DNA of 64,000 nucleotides from Ardenticatenales bacterium (GCA_020853525.1 JADYYS010000039.1:1-64000); one strand, 5' to 3'. Shown: positions 1-9,203, counted from the stretch's first letter. The notes: generated from the sequence alone by a model not told the origin. Program-made: numbers and translations.

Positions 1-2593
1 CGCTGAAGGCGCACGACTGGATCGACACGTTGCCGCTGCTCAGCATCGTATCCGAGATGACGACGTTGCGCGCCACGCTCGGGCCGAGGTTGTCGACGTA
101 GATCGTGTACGTGAAGATCTGCCCGGCGCGGATGTTCTCGTGCGGCTCTGAGAACTTTGTCACACGCAGATCCGCGAGCTCCTTGACGAGGTCCGTCTCG
201 GTATCGCAATTGTTCGCCAGGTTCGGGTCGATGAACGCGCCCGGCCGGATGCAGATGGTGTTCGAGATCGGCAGCTCGCCGTTCGGGCTCGTCACGACGA
301 AGTCCGCATCCACGATGAACGCCATCTGGAACGTCGTCGAGCCGAACGCCGCCACGTCGATGCCCACGCACGTCACCGTGCCCGGACCTTGGAGCGGCGT
401 CGGCGAGCAGCCGGCCGTCACGCCCAGCAGTGCGTTCGCGTCGCCGGCGGCCGTGGATGCAACGAACCGGATGTCCGCCCCCACCGTGTCGTCCAGGATC
501 AGGTCCGCCAGCGGCACGCCGCTCGGGTTCCGGACCGTGATGTCGCAGATCCATTGCTGGCCCGCGATGACGACATCCGGATCCTGCGTCGGCGACCCGG
601 CGATCGGACGGGCGTAGCACGACTTCGTGATCGAGAGGTCGACGAGGATCGCCTCGAACGCGCCGATATCGAAGCCGGCACCTTGCGGCCGAGGAACGCC
701 GCGCTGGTCCGTCGGCAGGCCCTGGGCCGCGTCCGCGTTGTTGAACGCCGAGCTGTTCTGGTCGATCGCCATCGTCGGCGTGTTGCCTGGCGCGTTGATC
801 TGAAGCGGGCCGAGGTTCGGGTCGGCGGTCTGCGCCACACCCGGGCACACGGCCGAGCCGCCGGAATTGGCCTCGATCAGGTTGCCGCTGCCGCTTGCCG
901 CCACGGCTCCGTTCCCTGCGAACGCCGAGCACTCCGAAGCCCCGTTGTTCGCCATGACGTTGTTGAACAGACGTACGGTCGTCGGTGCGCCGTCGGACCA
1001 GATGCCGAACGCGCCTTCGGAGACGCCGGTGCCCGGCGCGGGCGTCGCGCTATTCCCGCTCATCGTGACGTGCCGCAACTCGACGGTGCCGTTGCGCGAC
1101 CACATCACCCCGCCCAGTCCGACGCCGCTGGTGCCGGATGTGCCGCCGCGCGGGCCCGAGACCGCCTGGTTGCCCGCGAACGTGGAGTTCCGCACCGTCA
1201 CCGTGCCGCTGTCGTTGAAGATCGCCCCGCCGAGCCCCGAGCCGCCGCCGCCGCCGTCGGTCCCGCCGTTGCCGCCGATGCCGAAGAACCCGCCCGCACC
1301 CGGCGTGCCGCCGGTGTTGCCGCGCGCGCCGCCGCCGCCGCCGAAGCCGCCGCTGCCGCCGTTGCTCGTGCCGGCGGCGCCCGCGCCGCCGCCGCCGCCG
1401 AAGCCGCCGCTGCCGCCACTGCCGCCGTTGGCCTGGCTGCTCGCACCGCCGCCGCCCGCGCCGCCGCCGTAGTTGCCGTTACCGCCCGCGCCGCCGTTCA
1501 CGCCGGCGCCCGTGCCCTGTGCGCCGCCGCCACCGGCGCCGCCGGAGCAAAAGCCGTTGTTGGCCGCGTTGTTCGGGAAGTCGCCGCCCTTGCCGCCGCA
1601 GTTGAAGCCGCCGTTGCCGCCGACGCCGCCGGCCGAGCCGTCGACACCGTTCAGCGCCGTGCCGCCGCCGCCGCCGCCCGAGTTGGGACCGTTCCCGCCG
1701 CGTCCCCGGGCGCCGCCGCCGCCGCCGCCGCCGTTCCCGGCGCCGACCGCCACGTCGTTGCCGCCGATCGAGGACGTCGACATCCCGCCGCCGCCGCCGC
1801 CGCCAGTCGGCGTCCCGAAGGCGGCGCCGGCGCCGCCCTGGGCCGTGTTCGCCTCGAAGGTGCTGTTCTCGATCGTCAAAACGCCGTTGCGGACGTAGAT
1901 CGCTCCGCCGGCGCCCAGGCCGCCGCCGCCGCCGTCGGAGCCGGCGCCGCCCTGGGCCCTGAAGCCCTTGATGTGCAGGTTCTGGATCGTCAGGTTACCC
2001 TGGGCATGCGACACCTCGGTGCCAACCTGCTGGTTCACCATGAAGGCGCGGACGACGCCGACCGTCCCCGCCGTCCGTTCGAAGCGCGCCCCGTTGCCCT
2101 GGATCGTGATCGTGGACGTGACGGACGGCGTGGCCGTCAGCCCGGCCGGGTTGAACTGGTCCTGGGCGACCCCGTTCTGGACGCCGGAGGCGACCGATCC
2201 GTTCGTCGTATACACCGCGTTCGCCGCCAGCACGATCGTGTCGGCGCCGCTGCCGGGCGTGCAACCGGTGGTGATCTTCGGGCCGTTCAGGCTGTTCGGG
2301 TTGATCGCCACCGCCGCGTCGAAGTTGGCGGCGAAGATCGCCTCCTGCAGCGAGCAGTCCGCGTCGTTGTTGACCTCTTGATCCAGCGTGTTCACGACGA
2401 TCGTCGCGCCGAGCGCCTGGGCTTCCTGGACGGTGTCCGGGGCGTTGCCCTGAGCATGGACCGCGCCGGTGGATGCGGCGCCCGGGGCGCCGAGGGCCAA
2501 CATCGTCAGCGCGGTGCACGCGATGGCGATGGCGCGAATGTACGCTGCAGCCCTGTTGGCCAGGCTCGGACGGGAAAGCGGCAGGCGGCTCAT
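1..2593 (-). CDS. Secreted Gly-rich beta-helix protein with DUF11 repeats (3' end cut by window)
   Basis: The reading frame is open from an ATG at 2593 to base 1, about 864 codons, so the C-terminus lies outside the window. The start follows a GAGGGAG ribosome site and opens a signal peptide ending near AVHAQG (residue about 48). A CSLQEAI motif near residue 80 is typical of secreted right-handed beta-helix proteins. Residues about 220-455 are an extreme Gly/Asn-rich stretch made of GGxGG units. Next come a TDQRGVPRP...DIGAFE block (choice-of-anchor Q type) and two DUF11-like repeats, one starting VDLSITKSC and one LADLRVTKFSEP, with the second running off the edge. It probably acts outside the cell as a surface or adhesive protein; ligand unknown. 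The proline-rich plus-strand reading frames opposite it are antisense artefacts. Confidence 0.85.
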   Translation of the reverse strand, partial: MSRLPLSRPSLANRAAAYIRAIAIACTALTMLALGAPGAASTGAVHAQGNAPDTVQEAQALGATIVVNTLDQEVNNDADCSLQEAIFAANFDAAVAINPNSLNGPKITTGCTPGSGADTIVLAANAVYTTNGSVASGVQNGVAQDQFNPAGLTATPSVTSTITIQGNGARFERTAGTVGVVRAFMVNQQVGTEVSHAQGNLTIQNLHIKGFRAQGGAGSDGGGGGLGAGGAIYVRNGVLTIENSTFEANTAQGGAGAAFGTPTGGGGGGGMSTSSIGGNDVAVGAGNGGGGGGGARGRGGNGPNSGGGGGGTALNGVDGSAGGVGGNGGFNCGGKGGDFPNNAANNGFCSGGAGGGGAQGTGAGVNGGAGGNGNYGGGAGGGGASSQANGGSGGSGGFGGGGGAGAAGTSNGGSGGFGGGGGARGNTGGTPGAGGFFGIGGNGGTDGGGGGSGLGGAIFNDSGTVTVRNSTFAGNQAVSGPRGGTSGTSGVGLGGVMWSRNGTVELRHVTMSGNSATPAPGTGVSEGAFGIWSDGAPTTVRLFNNVMANNGASECSAFAGNGAVAASGSGNLIEANSGGSAVCPGVAQTADPNLGPLQINAPGNTPTMAIDQNSSAFNNADAAQGLPTDQRGVPRPQGAGFDIGAFEAILVDLSITKSCYARPIAGSPTQDPDVVIAGQQWICDITVRNPSGVPLADLILDDTVGADIRFVASTAAGDANALLGVTAGCSPTPLQGPGTVTCVGIDVAAFGSTTFQMAFIVDADFVVTSPNGELPISNTICIRPGAFIDPNLANNCDTETDLVKELADLRVTKFSEPHENIRAGQIFTYTIYVDNLGPSVARNVVISDTMLSSGNVSIQSCAFS

Positions 2594-3063
2594 GGATCTG
2601 CTCCCTCTCGTGACGGCACGGCGCTGAACTGCCGTGCGTCGTTGTGGACAGTGCATCGTTCGTCTGCTGCGAACGCGTGTCGCGCACCCGCGTGGCGGCA
2701 TGCAACGACCGCGCGGCACTTGGCCACGCTGAGTGAACAAACGATGAGGATGGCTGGATGGATACGGCCGCCCGGCTTAAGGAATACTCATCTGCCTGCG
2801 GCGATTCGGCCGTGCGACCGGGTGGGCGGTATGTGCTCCCGATCGGACCGGAGTCGATGGGTCCGGCGGTCCCGCCCCGCTATTGCGGCAACTCGTACAT
2901 CGTCCGCTCAACCTGCCTGTGGCAATGCGACCGCGTCGGGCGCTGCGGCCTGACGCTTCCTTCAAGTGCTGCCCGTTGTAACGCGTCGCCACCAACAGAG
3001 GATACGGTTGCGCCGAACCGGTCACCGGGCGGCGCGTTCGCGGGTAGTGCGGGACACCGGCCG
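2594..3063. other. Intergenic region without a recognisable gene
   Basis: About 470 bases separate the secreted beta-helix gene from the radical SAM gene, both on the minus strand. The first 25 bases hold the ribosome site of the beta-helix gene. A 7-base inverted repeat (GCACGGC at 2616-2622, GCCGTGC at 2631-2637) lies in its presumed leader. Short open frames here have no recognisable motif or convincing ribosome site. No convincing promoter pair was seen. Confidence 0.5.
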
Positions 3064-4320
3064 TCAGATCCCCAGCGACAGCTGCGCCGCCGCCCGCCGC
3101 CCATCGACCGTCACCAAGTCAAGCGCCCGCGCATCGACGCCGAGCCGGCCGAGCTGATCGGGCGATCGCAGCCGCCCCTCGCGCCGCGCCGCGATGACAC
3201 GGTCCGCAGCGATCGGACCGATGCCCGGCACCCGCAACAGCGCGTCGCGGCCGGCACGGTTCACCTCGACGGGAAAGTGATCCGGATGCGCGCGTGCCCA
3301 GGCCAGCTTGGGGTCGGCGTCGAGGTCCAGCCGCTCGCCGGTCATCGGCAGCTCGTCCGCCGACCAGCCGTAGTCGCGCAGCAGGAAGTCCGCCTGGTAG
3401 AGCCGGCGCTCGCGCCGCGGATCTTCGGGCGCATGGCCGTCCAGCGGCGTGTCGGGCACGGGCCGGAAAGCGCTGTAGTAGACGCACGACAGCCCGAGCT
3501 CGCGGTACAGCCGCTGCGTCACGCCCAGCAGGTCCCGGTCCGACTCGCCCGCCGGCCCGACGACGAACTGCGTCGTGCGCGACACGCGCACCGGCTCGTC
3601 CCGCCCCGTGACGACGTTCCGCCGCCGCAGCCGCCGCGCGTCGACGATACGCTTCACGCGGCGCAGCGGCGCGAGGAGGTCGGCCGCCAGATCCTTCGTC
3701 GATGTCAGCCGCGCCAGATGCGCCGCCGTCGGCGCCTCGAGGTTCACGCTCACGCGGTCGGCGACGGTCAGCGCGGCCTCGATGGCCGCATCGCTCGCGC
3801 CCGGCATCATCTTGAGGTGCAGGTAGCCGCTGTACCGGTAGCGTCGCCGCAGGATCTCGCCCGTGGCCACGATCTGCGCCATCGAGTGGTCGTCGTGGCC
3901 GACGACGCCGCTGGACAGGAACAGCGCCTGTATCCGCCCCGCGCGGTGCAGCCCGTCCGTCAAACGCGCCAGCTCGTCCGGCGTGAACGCCTCACGCCGG
4001 AAGTTGCGGCCGGCACGGAACGGGCAGTAGAAGCAGTCCTTGGCGCACGCGTTCGTCTGCAGGACGCGCAGCTGCGTCGTCGGGCCGCGCGGGCCGCTGA
4101 TGCGCTGGATGTGGCGCGTGACGTCACCGTGGCGGTAGCGGCGCTCGGGGCGGGTGCCAGCGGTAGCACTGGCGATGCGCCCGTCGGACGACCCAGCGTC
4201 CGACGGCGCCGCGGATGAGGACGACGCGCCGTCCGGCATGGGCCGGCCGGACTGCGCGCAGAGGTCATACTGCGCGCCATCGGCGAGGACGGCGAGGCGG
4301 TCGGCGAGGTCGGCGGGCAT
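3064..4320 (-). CDS. Radical SAM protein with C-terminal helix-hairpin-helix (putative DNA modification/repair type)
   Basis: 418 residues. The radical SAM cluster motif CxxxCxxC is at Cys92, Cys96 and Cys99 (CAKDCFYC), inside the N-terminal half. The C-terminus (about 365-415) carries a helix-hairpin-helix, with VPGIGPIAADRV as the core, which normally contacts DNA. The opening (LAVLADGAQYDLC) and the architecture match the family annotated as putative DNA modification/repair radical SAM protein (TIGR03916-like). That family is usually paired with a uracil-DNA-glycosylase-like partner; none is encoded next to it here. A Ser/Ala-rich insert at about 30-55 separates the start from the radical SAM fold. 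Substrate unknown. Start at the ATG at 4320 because it preserves the conserved N-terminal opening. Confidence 0.85.
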   Translation of the reverse strand: MPADLADRLAVLADGAQYDLCAQSGRPMPDGASSSSAAPSDAGSSDGRIASATAGTRPERRYRHGDVTRHIQRISGPRGPTTQLRVLQTNACAKDCFYCPFRAGRNFRREAFTPDELARLTDGLHRAGRIQALFLSSGVVGHDDHSMAQIVATGEILRRRYRYSGYLHLKMMPGASDAAIEAALTVADRVSVNLEAPTAAHLARLTSTKDLAADLLAPLRRVKRIVDARRLRRRNVVTGRDEPVRVSRTTQFVVGPAGESDRDLLGVTQRLYRELGLSCVYYSAFRPVPDTPLDGHAPEDPRRERRLYQADFLLRDYGWSADELPMTGERLDLDADPKLAWARAHPDHFPVEVNRAGRDALLRVPGIGPIAADRVIAARREGRLRSPDQLGRLGVDARALDLVTVDGRRAAAQLSLGI

Positions 4321-4388
4321 GGCCGAATTCTATGAACATCCGTTCCATAACACAAGTCGGCTCAGAACGGTCCTTCGCCCAGCATCCT

Positions 4389-4416
4389 CCCCCTCCCCCA
4401 GACTTGGGGGAGGGGG
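4389..4416. repeat. REP-like hairpin, 12-bp perfect stem
   Basis: CCCCCTCCCCCA (4389-4400), loop GACT, TGGGGGAGGGGG (4405-4416). The G-rich run continues to about 4430. It lies between the 5' end of the radical SAM gene and the 3' end of the beta-helix gene at 4457. It could serve as a terminator for the gene ending at 4457, but there is no T tract, and its form (a self-complementary C-rich/G-rich block) is that of a dispersed palindromic repeat. Confidence 0.6.
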
Positions 4417-4456
4417 TCGGGGGGAGAGGGCCGCAGGCGGTCGAACCCGCGCTCCC

Positions 4457-6055
4457 CTACGGCCACCCCCTCCACCCCACCGGCAGCCACACCCGCCCCC
4501 TCACCACCGGCCCCACCGCCGTCGCCGTCGGCGTCGGCCCCGGCACGGTGTCCAACGGCGCGCTCAATGCGGACGAGTTTCCTTCGGGGTCGGTGGCCAG
4601 GGCGGTGATGTACCGGAAGCGGAACGCCTGACCCGGCGAGAAGACCACGTTGCCGCCGTTGTCCGCCTTGGCGGCGCCTTCGAGCGCGGCAGCCTCGTCG
4701 GCCGGGTCGGAGTGGAACTGGACCTCGCACTGTGAGCACGTGCGGCCGACGATGCGCGCGCCGGCCCAGCTCAGCTCCGGCGGCAGGACGCCGCCGTTCG
4801 CGCCGTTCACGACCGCGATCGCGGCGCCCGCATGGCTCGTGATCCGGTTGCGGAGCAACGCGTTCTGCTCGGCCGTCCGGCCCGCGACGCGGATGCCGCC
4901 CGCGCCGTTGCCCTGAATGAGGTTGTCCTCGATGCGGCTGCCCTTGGCCGGCGCGGCGATATCGATCCCCCAGCCCTCGTTCGGCAGCGTGCTCTCAGCC
5001 GGCACGTCGCCCGCGTCGACCCCGATCCGATTGCCGACGATCGCCGTGCTCCACGACGCGCCGACGATCTCGACACCGTTGCCCGCGCTGCGGACGATCG
5101 TGTTCCCCTCCAGCCGCGTTTCGAGCGCATCGGCGCTCACGCGGATCCCGACGCCGTTGCCGTCGACGCGCGCGTTGCGCACTTCGTTTTTCCGCGTCCC
5201 GCGGCCGGTGATGTGCACGCCGATCGCGCCATCCGCGAAGACGTTGGGCGATCCCCCGAGCTCGCCGATCTGGTTGTCGTGGGCGCCGCGCGACACCTCG
5301 ACGCACGCGCCGCTGACCGGCTCCGGCGGCCGCGCCGCACCTTCGACGTTCGGCGGACCGAACCAACCGCACTGCGTCCCGATGATCCGGTTGCCGGTCG
5401 TCTTCTCATCGCGCACCCGGATCGCGTCGCCGCCCGCGCCTGCAACGCGGCCGACGCCGGCGAACGCCAAGCTGTCCAGCAGCACGCCGGTGGCGCCGTT
5501 GTAGAGGACCACCTGCCCCGTCTGGACGTCTCCCCGCAGGTTGAGGCCGCGCAGCACGTGGCCGGTGCCGTCGATTCCGAACGCCCAATCGATCTCCGCC
5601 TTGCCGGTGTCGACCTCGATGACGTTGTCGGCCGCGGCCTGCCAATCCGTCACGCCGACGGAGAAGTCGATCGTGACCTGCGTGCCGGTGATGTCGAACC
5701 CGAAGGGCTCGATCAACGGGATTCGCCAGACGCGGGCCGCCGGAATGTAGTTCGGATCGTCCTGGCCCAGGCAGTACGGCCCGGCGGCGTTCGGGCCGCA
5801 GAAGCGGGCACTGATCCGGCCCGGCTCGCCCATCTGGGCCACGGTCTCGATCGCGTCGCGCAGCGAACAGTGGCGGCCAGGCTTGCACGGCGTCGGCGGG
5901 CCGTCCGCTGTGTTCGTGACGAAGACCGTCGGCGGATCGGCCGCCGCGTGCGCGGCACCGCGCACGGCCTCGATCGTCCCGGCGGCGACGACGCACAGCA
6001 CGGCGGCGAACGCCGCGCCGAGCGCCTTTCGGGTACGGGGCGGGGCAGCCCTCAT
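4457..6055 (-). CDS. Secreted right-handed beta-helix protein with CSLRDAI motif
   Basis: 532 residues starting at an ATG with AAGGAGC eight bases upstream. The N-terminus is a signal peptide (hydrophobic core AAFAAVLCVVAAG) ending near AAHAAADPP. CSLRDAI occurs at about residue 62. The middle shows repeated NxI/V patterns such as GNTIVRSAGNGVEIVG and DNLIQGNGAGGIRVAG, typical of parallel beta-helix turns. The tail has a PTPTATAV linker and ends in VWLPVGWRGWP, a variant of the terminal LP-x-x-x-R motif also seen in the neighbouring secreted proteins. Probable extracellular structural or carbohydrate-related protein; no catalytic residues are recognised. It sits 43 bases downstream of the DNRLRE gene and may share its transcript. 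Confidence 0.82.
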   Translation of the reverse strand: MRAAPPRTRKALGAAFAAVLCVVAAGTIEAVRGAAHAAADPPTVFVTNTADGPPTPCKPGRHCSLRDAIETVAQMGEPGRISARFCGPNAAGPYCLGQDDPNYIPAARVWRIPLIEPFGFDITGTQVTIDFSVGVTDWQAAADNVIEVDTGKAEIDWAFGIDGTGHVLRGLNLRGDVQTGQVVLYNGATGVLLDSLAFAGVGRVAGAGGDAIRVRDEKTTGNRIIGTQCGWFGPPNVEGAARPPEPVSGACVEVSRGAHDNQIGELGGSPNVFADGAIGVHITGRGTRKNEVRNARVDGNGVGIRVSADALETRLEGNTIVRSAGNGVEIVGASWSTAIVGNRIGVDAGDVPAESTLPNEGWGIDIAAPAKGSRIEDNLIQGNGAGGIRVAGRTAEQNALLRNRITSHAGAAIAVVNGANGGVLPPELSWAGARIVGRTCSQCEVQFHSDPADEAAALEGAAKADNGGNVVFSPGQAFRFRYITALATDPEGNSSALSAPLDTVPGPTPTATAVGPVVRGRVWLPVGWRGWP

Positions 6056-6098
6056 GAGCGGTGCTCCTTGCTGTGGGCGACGATGGCGCCCGTGCCTG

Positions 6099-7748
6099 CT
6101 AGCGCCACACCAGCGGCAGCCGGATCTGGTGCGTCAGCGTCGCCCGGTCCAGCACGCCGACGTACAGCTGCGCCTCGTTCGGATAGACACCCTGGTTCCC
6201 GACGTTGTCCGATGCGCGGCCGCGGAAGCTGTAGACGTTGGAGAACGCGCCCTCGAACACACGCGACGTTTCGGTCGAGGCCGTCACCCAGTCCGTCCAG
6301 ACGCCGCCGCCGATTCGGAATTGGATGTCGTAGCGCGCCACGCCGCTCGCGCCGGGCAGCGGATCGACGCCCGCCCATTGGACACTGAAGCGCGGGTTGG
6401 AGATCCCGTGCACCGGCGTGAACGTCACGACCGGCGGCCGGCGGTCGATCGTCGTCGTCGCCTGGACGACGCCGAGGTTGAGCGGCTGCTCGTTCTCGGC
6501 CTTGTCGAACGCGCGGACGTGGAAGTCGTACGTCGCCCCGTCGATCGGGTCCGTCACGGCGACCGCGGTGGACGTCGCCTGCAGCACGAGCGGCGCCCAG
6601 GCGCCTCCGTTCAGCCGATAGACGATGTCGTACCACAGGATGCCGGCGTTCACCTGACCCGGCCCGTTCGGCAGGTCGCCGCCGCCGATGACGACGTTGA
6701 ACGTGCCGCGGCTGAAGGGCGGCAGCGGCTGGGCCGCGACCTGCGGCGCCTGGTGGTCGACGAGCGTCAGCGCCTCGGCCGGCTCCTGCGGCTCGACGTT
6801 GCCCGCCTGGTCGACGGCGTTGATCACGAGCGCGTACTCGACGCCGTTGTCCCCCCTGAACTCGAACTGGTCGGCTTCGATGCTGTCCGCTTCCAGGACG
6901 AGCGGCTGGTTGTTGCGCTGGCTGTACAGGCGGAAGAACGCCACGCCGCTGGCCGGCGCCGGGTCTTCGAAGTCCCAGGAGAGCTTGATCTTGGATTGGC
7001 CCGTTGCGCCGTCGGCGGTCTTGGCATTGAAGTAGCGCGGGACGGCCTTCAGGCGCCCGATCGGCGCCTTTTCGTCGCGCTCGTGCGTGAGCCGCAGCTT
7101 CGGCTTCTGGCCGGACTCGCTCGATCCGAACCCGCGGTGTGAGCCGCCGGTCTCGTAGCCCTGGATGAACAGTCCCCGATTGGGCAGGTACCGCTTCTGC
7201 CACTTCGGGAGGCGCCAACGCTGGACGAGGTCGGTCACCTTGTCGGACCGCCAGCGATGCACGCCGGAGCCGACGCCGACGGACACCGTCGCCAGCCGGT
7301 CGCCGTTCGTGCCCGGGAAATTGTTCCATTTCACGCCGCCTTCGTCCCAGCTGTCGTCCACGCGGAAGATCGGGACGTCGCGCGCCGGGTCGCCCGTCGG
7401 ACCTCCGGTCGTGTTCTCGAGCACGAACTCCGCAGCGGTCACGGCGCGCGCCTTGTCGAGGTCGCCCATGCGAAACTGGACGAGCGATCGGGCCGCACCG
7501 TAGCCCGGGCGCTCGCCGATGTAGAGCCGATTGTCGCCGCCGAAGTTGTCCCCGGCGCGTGCGCTCGACACCCAGGCGTCCTCCGTCGCGGACAGCTCGG
7601 CGGTGTCGAGGACGGCACCCACATCGCTCTCGCGGAGAGGCGCGGTCGGCTGATCGGCGCGGACCGGCGAGGCGAGGAGGAACGGCCCGCCGACGAGGAG
7701 CACGTAGCCACAGCGGCGCAGCGAGCGAGACATCGTCCAAGTGCCCAT
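6099..7748 (-). CDS. Secreted DNRLRE-type protein with fibronectin-like repeats and terminal RLPLVWR
   Basis: 549 residues. I chose the ATG at 7748 because AAGGAGG lies five bases before it and it opens directly into a signal peptide (YVLLVGGPFLLASPVRADQ). A longer in-frame start at 7838 adds 30 residues with no support. The N-terminal third contains DNRLYIGERPGYGAARSLVQF, the signature of DNRLRE-type cell-surface domains. The remainder has several beta-sandwich-like repeats (for example WFDIVYRLNGG-like and DIQFRIGG segments). It ends in LTHQIRLPLVWR, the clearest copy of the terminal LP-x-x-x-R motif in the window. Function unknown; likely exported and surface-retained. Confidence 0.82.
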   Translation of the reverse strand: MGTWTMSRSLRRCGYVLLVGGPFLLASPVRADQPTAPLRESDVGAVLDTAELSATEDAWVSSARAGDNFGGDNRLYIGERPGYGAARSLVQFRMGDLDKARAVTAAEFVLENTTGGPTGDPARDVPIFRVDDSWDEGGVKWNNFPGTNGDRLATVSVGVGSGVHRWRSDKVTDLVQRWRLPKWQKRYLPNRGLFIQGYETGGSHRGFGSSESGQKPKLRLTHERDEKAPIGRLKAVPRYFNAKTADGATGQSKIKLSWDFEDPAPASGVAFFRLYSQRNNQPLVLEADSIEADQFEFRGDNGVEYALVINAVDQAGNVEPQEPAEALTLVDHQAPQVAAQPLPPFSRGTFNVVIGGGDLPNGPGQVNAGILWYDIVYRLNGGAWAPLVLQATSTAVAVTDPIDGATYDFHVRAFDKAENEQPLNLGVVQATTTIDRRPPVVTFTPVHGISNPRFSVQWAGVDPLPGASGVARYDIQFRIGGGVWTDWVTASTETSRVFEGAFSNVYSFRGRASDNVGNQGVYPNEAQLYVGVLDRATLTHQIRLPLVWR

Positions 7749-7856
7749 TGGGGCCTCCTTAAGCATGACGGCCGGCGTCCCCGCCCGCTCGGCGACGGCG
7801 CCGGCCGTTAGCTTAACCGAATTCCGCCCGGTTCGCACGATGTGTCCGCGACGGCG

Positions 7857-9203
7857 CTACTGCCAGGCCGTCGGCCCCAGCCGCCCCAGGTTCAGCGTGA
7901 CGAGCGCCAGGTCCGCGGCGTCGATGCAGCCGCTTCCGTTGAGGTCGATGTGCACGGCGTATGCCGGCGTGCCGATGCATGCGCCGTAGCGCAGCTGGAC
8001 GACGAGCTGATCGAGCGCCGAGACCCGATGGTCGATGTGTACGTCGCCGCTGAGGAGCTTCGCCGGACCGAGCACGGTCCACTGACCGCCGACGAGCGAG
8101 GCCTGCACGGCCGCATCCAGGTACCCGAAGCGCTGCGCCCGGACCGTCTTGTACCCCGGCGCGAGGCCCCGAACCACGAACGAACCGTCGTCGGAAGTGG
8201 CCGCCAGCGGCGCCCCGTTGACGTAGATCGTCGTGCCGCCATGCGACAGGCGACCCTGGAGCACGACCCTGCCGATGAGGGCGGCGACACCGCTCGGTGC
8301 GGCCTCGGTCGGACCGGGCGCGGTGGCGGCTGGCTGCGGCGTGGCGCTGGCGAACGTTGCGGCGGTGGCCGTGCGCGTTGGGGTTCGGGTGGGCGTGCGG
8401 GTCGGCGTGGCGGTCGACGGCGGTCGCGTCGCCGTGCGGGTCCGGGTCGCCGTCGGCAGCGAGGGCGAGAGGGCCGTGCGGGTCGGCGTGCGGGTCGGTG
8501 TGCGCGTCGGGGTACGCGTCGGGGTACGCGTCGGGGTCGACGACACGCCGGGCGTCACCGTCCGCGTGCGCGTCGCGGACGGCGTGGCGGTGACGACGAG
8601 GATCGTCGCCGTCGGCCCGGCGCTCGTTGCGGTCGAGGTGCGGGTCGGCGTGCGCGTCGGGGTGCGCGTCGCGGTCGGCGTCGGGCCGGTCGTCGGCGTG
8701 CTCACGGGCGTGGCGGACCGGGTGCTGTTGGCGATCGTTGCCGTCCAGTAGTGCCGGCGGGTCTGCCCGGTGCACGCCACGTAGGCCACGCCGATGTCGC
8801 GGTACGTGGCGCTCATCAGGAGCGTCCAGTGCGGCGACGACCCGCGCCAGCCGTTCACGACGTCCTGAGGCGTGGGATAGCCCTGGGCGATCGTCTCGCC
8901 GATCGCATTCCAGACGTAGCCGGCGGCCGTGGCGCGCGCGCCCGGGCTCGAACCGCCTGCGCCGATGTGCGACAGCGTCTGGTTCGCGCACATCCACTCG
9001 GAGTGCCCCTCGGCCGCGTTGAACAGGCGGACGTCCGTCCCGAGGGCGGCGCGCCCGAGGGCGGCGCGCTCCTGGTTGACGAGTTGGAAGACCGTGATCT
9101 CGAACGCCGATACGTCGGCCTGGGCGGATCGGGCCATGAAGCCGGAAAGCACGACCGCCATGGAGGCGGCGACGAGGAAGCGATGGTGCCGGGCACGAGA
9201 CAT
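7857..9203 (-). CDS. Secreted CAP-domain protein with Thr-Pro linker and dockerin-like C-terminus
   Basis: 448 residues. A signal peptide (FLVAASMAVVLSGFMARSAQA) precedes a CAP/SCP domain at about 30-160, with conserved features AEGHSEWM, LSHIG, GETIA and SPHWTLLM. Residues about 165-315 are a TPTR/TATR-rich linker encoded by 12-bp tandem repeats. A small carboxypeptidase-regulatory-like domain (YVNGAPLAATSDDGSFVVRG) follows. The C-terminus has two dockerin-type calcium repeats (DHRVSALDQLVVQLRYG and DLNGSGCIDAADLALVTL). CAP proteins act outside the cell in varied roles, so no specific activity is assigned. The dockerin suggests docking to, or calcium-stabilised association with, another surface protein. 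It lacks the LP-x-x-x-R ending of its neighbours. Confidence 0.85.
   Translation of the reverse strand: MSRARHHRFLVAASMAVVLSGFMARSAQADVSAFEITVFQLVNQERAALGRAALGTDVRLFNAAEGHSEWMCANQTLSHIGAGGSSPGARATAAGYVWNAIGETIAQGYPTPQDVVNGWRGSSPHWTLLMSATYRDIGVAYVACTGQTRRHYWTATIANSTRSATPVSTPTTGPTPTATRTPTRTPTRTSTATSAGPTATILVVTATPSATRTRTVTPGVSSTPTRTPTRTPTRTPTRTPTRTALSPSLPTATRTRTATRPPSTATPTRTPTRTPTRTATAATFASATPQPAATAPGPTEAAPSGVAALIGRVVLQGRLSHGGTTIYVNGAPLAATSDDGSFVVRGLAPGYKTVRAQRFGYLDAAVQASLVGGQWTVLGPAKLLSGDVHIDHRVSALDQLVVQLRYGACIGTPAYAVHIDLNGSGCIDAADLALVTLNLGRLGPTAWQ
8371..8545 (-). repeat. 12-bp tandem repeats encoding the TPTR linker
   Basis: In-frame degenerate 12-bp units encoding Thr-Pro-Thr-Arg, in two runs (about 8371-8420 and 8474-8540), inside the CAP-dockerin gene. 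A shorter block lies at about 8634-8690. This is coding low-complexity sequence, not a CRISPR array. Confidence 0.75.

Noticed and set aside
389-2953. Long plus-strand open frame rich in Ala/Arg/Val
   Set aside because: It is antisense to the Gly-rich beta-helix gene; its composition follows from GGC/GCC codons on the other strand and it has no domain or ribosome site.
8371-8545. CRISPR-like short repeats
   Set aside because: Units are 12 bp, contiguous and in frame, encoding a Thr-Pro linker; no spacers.
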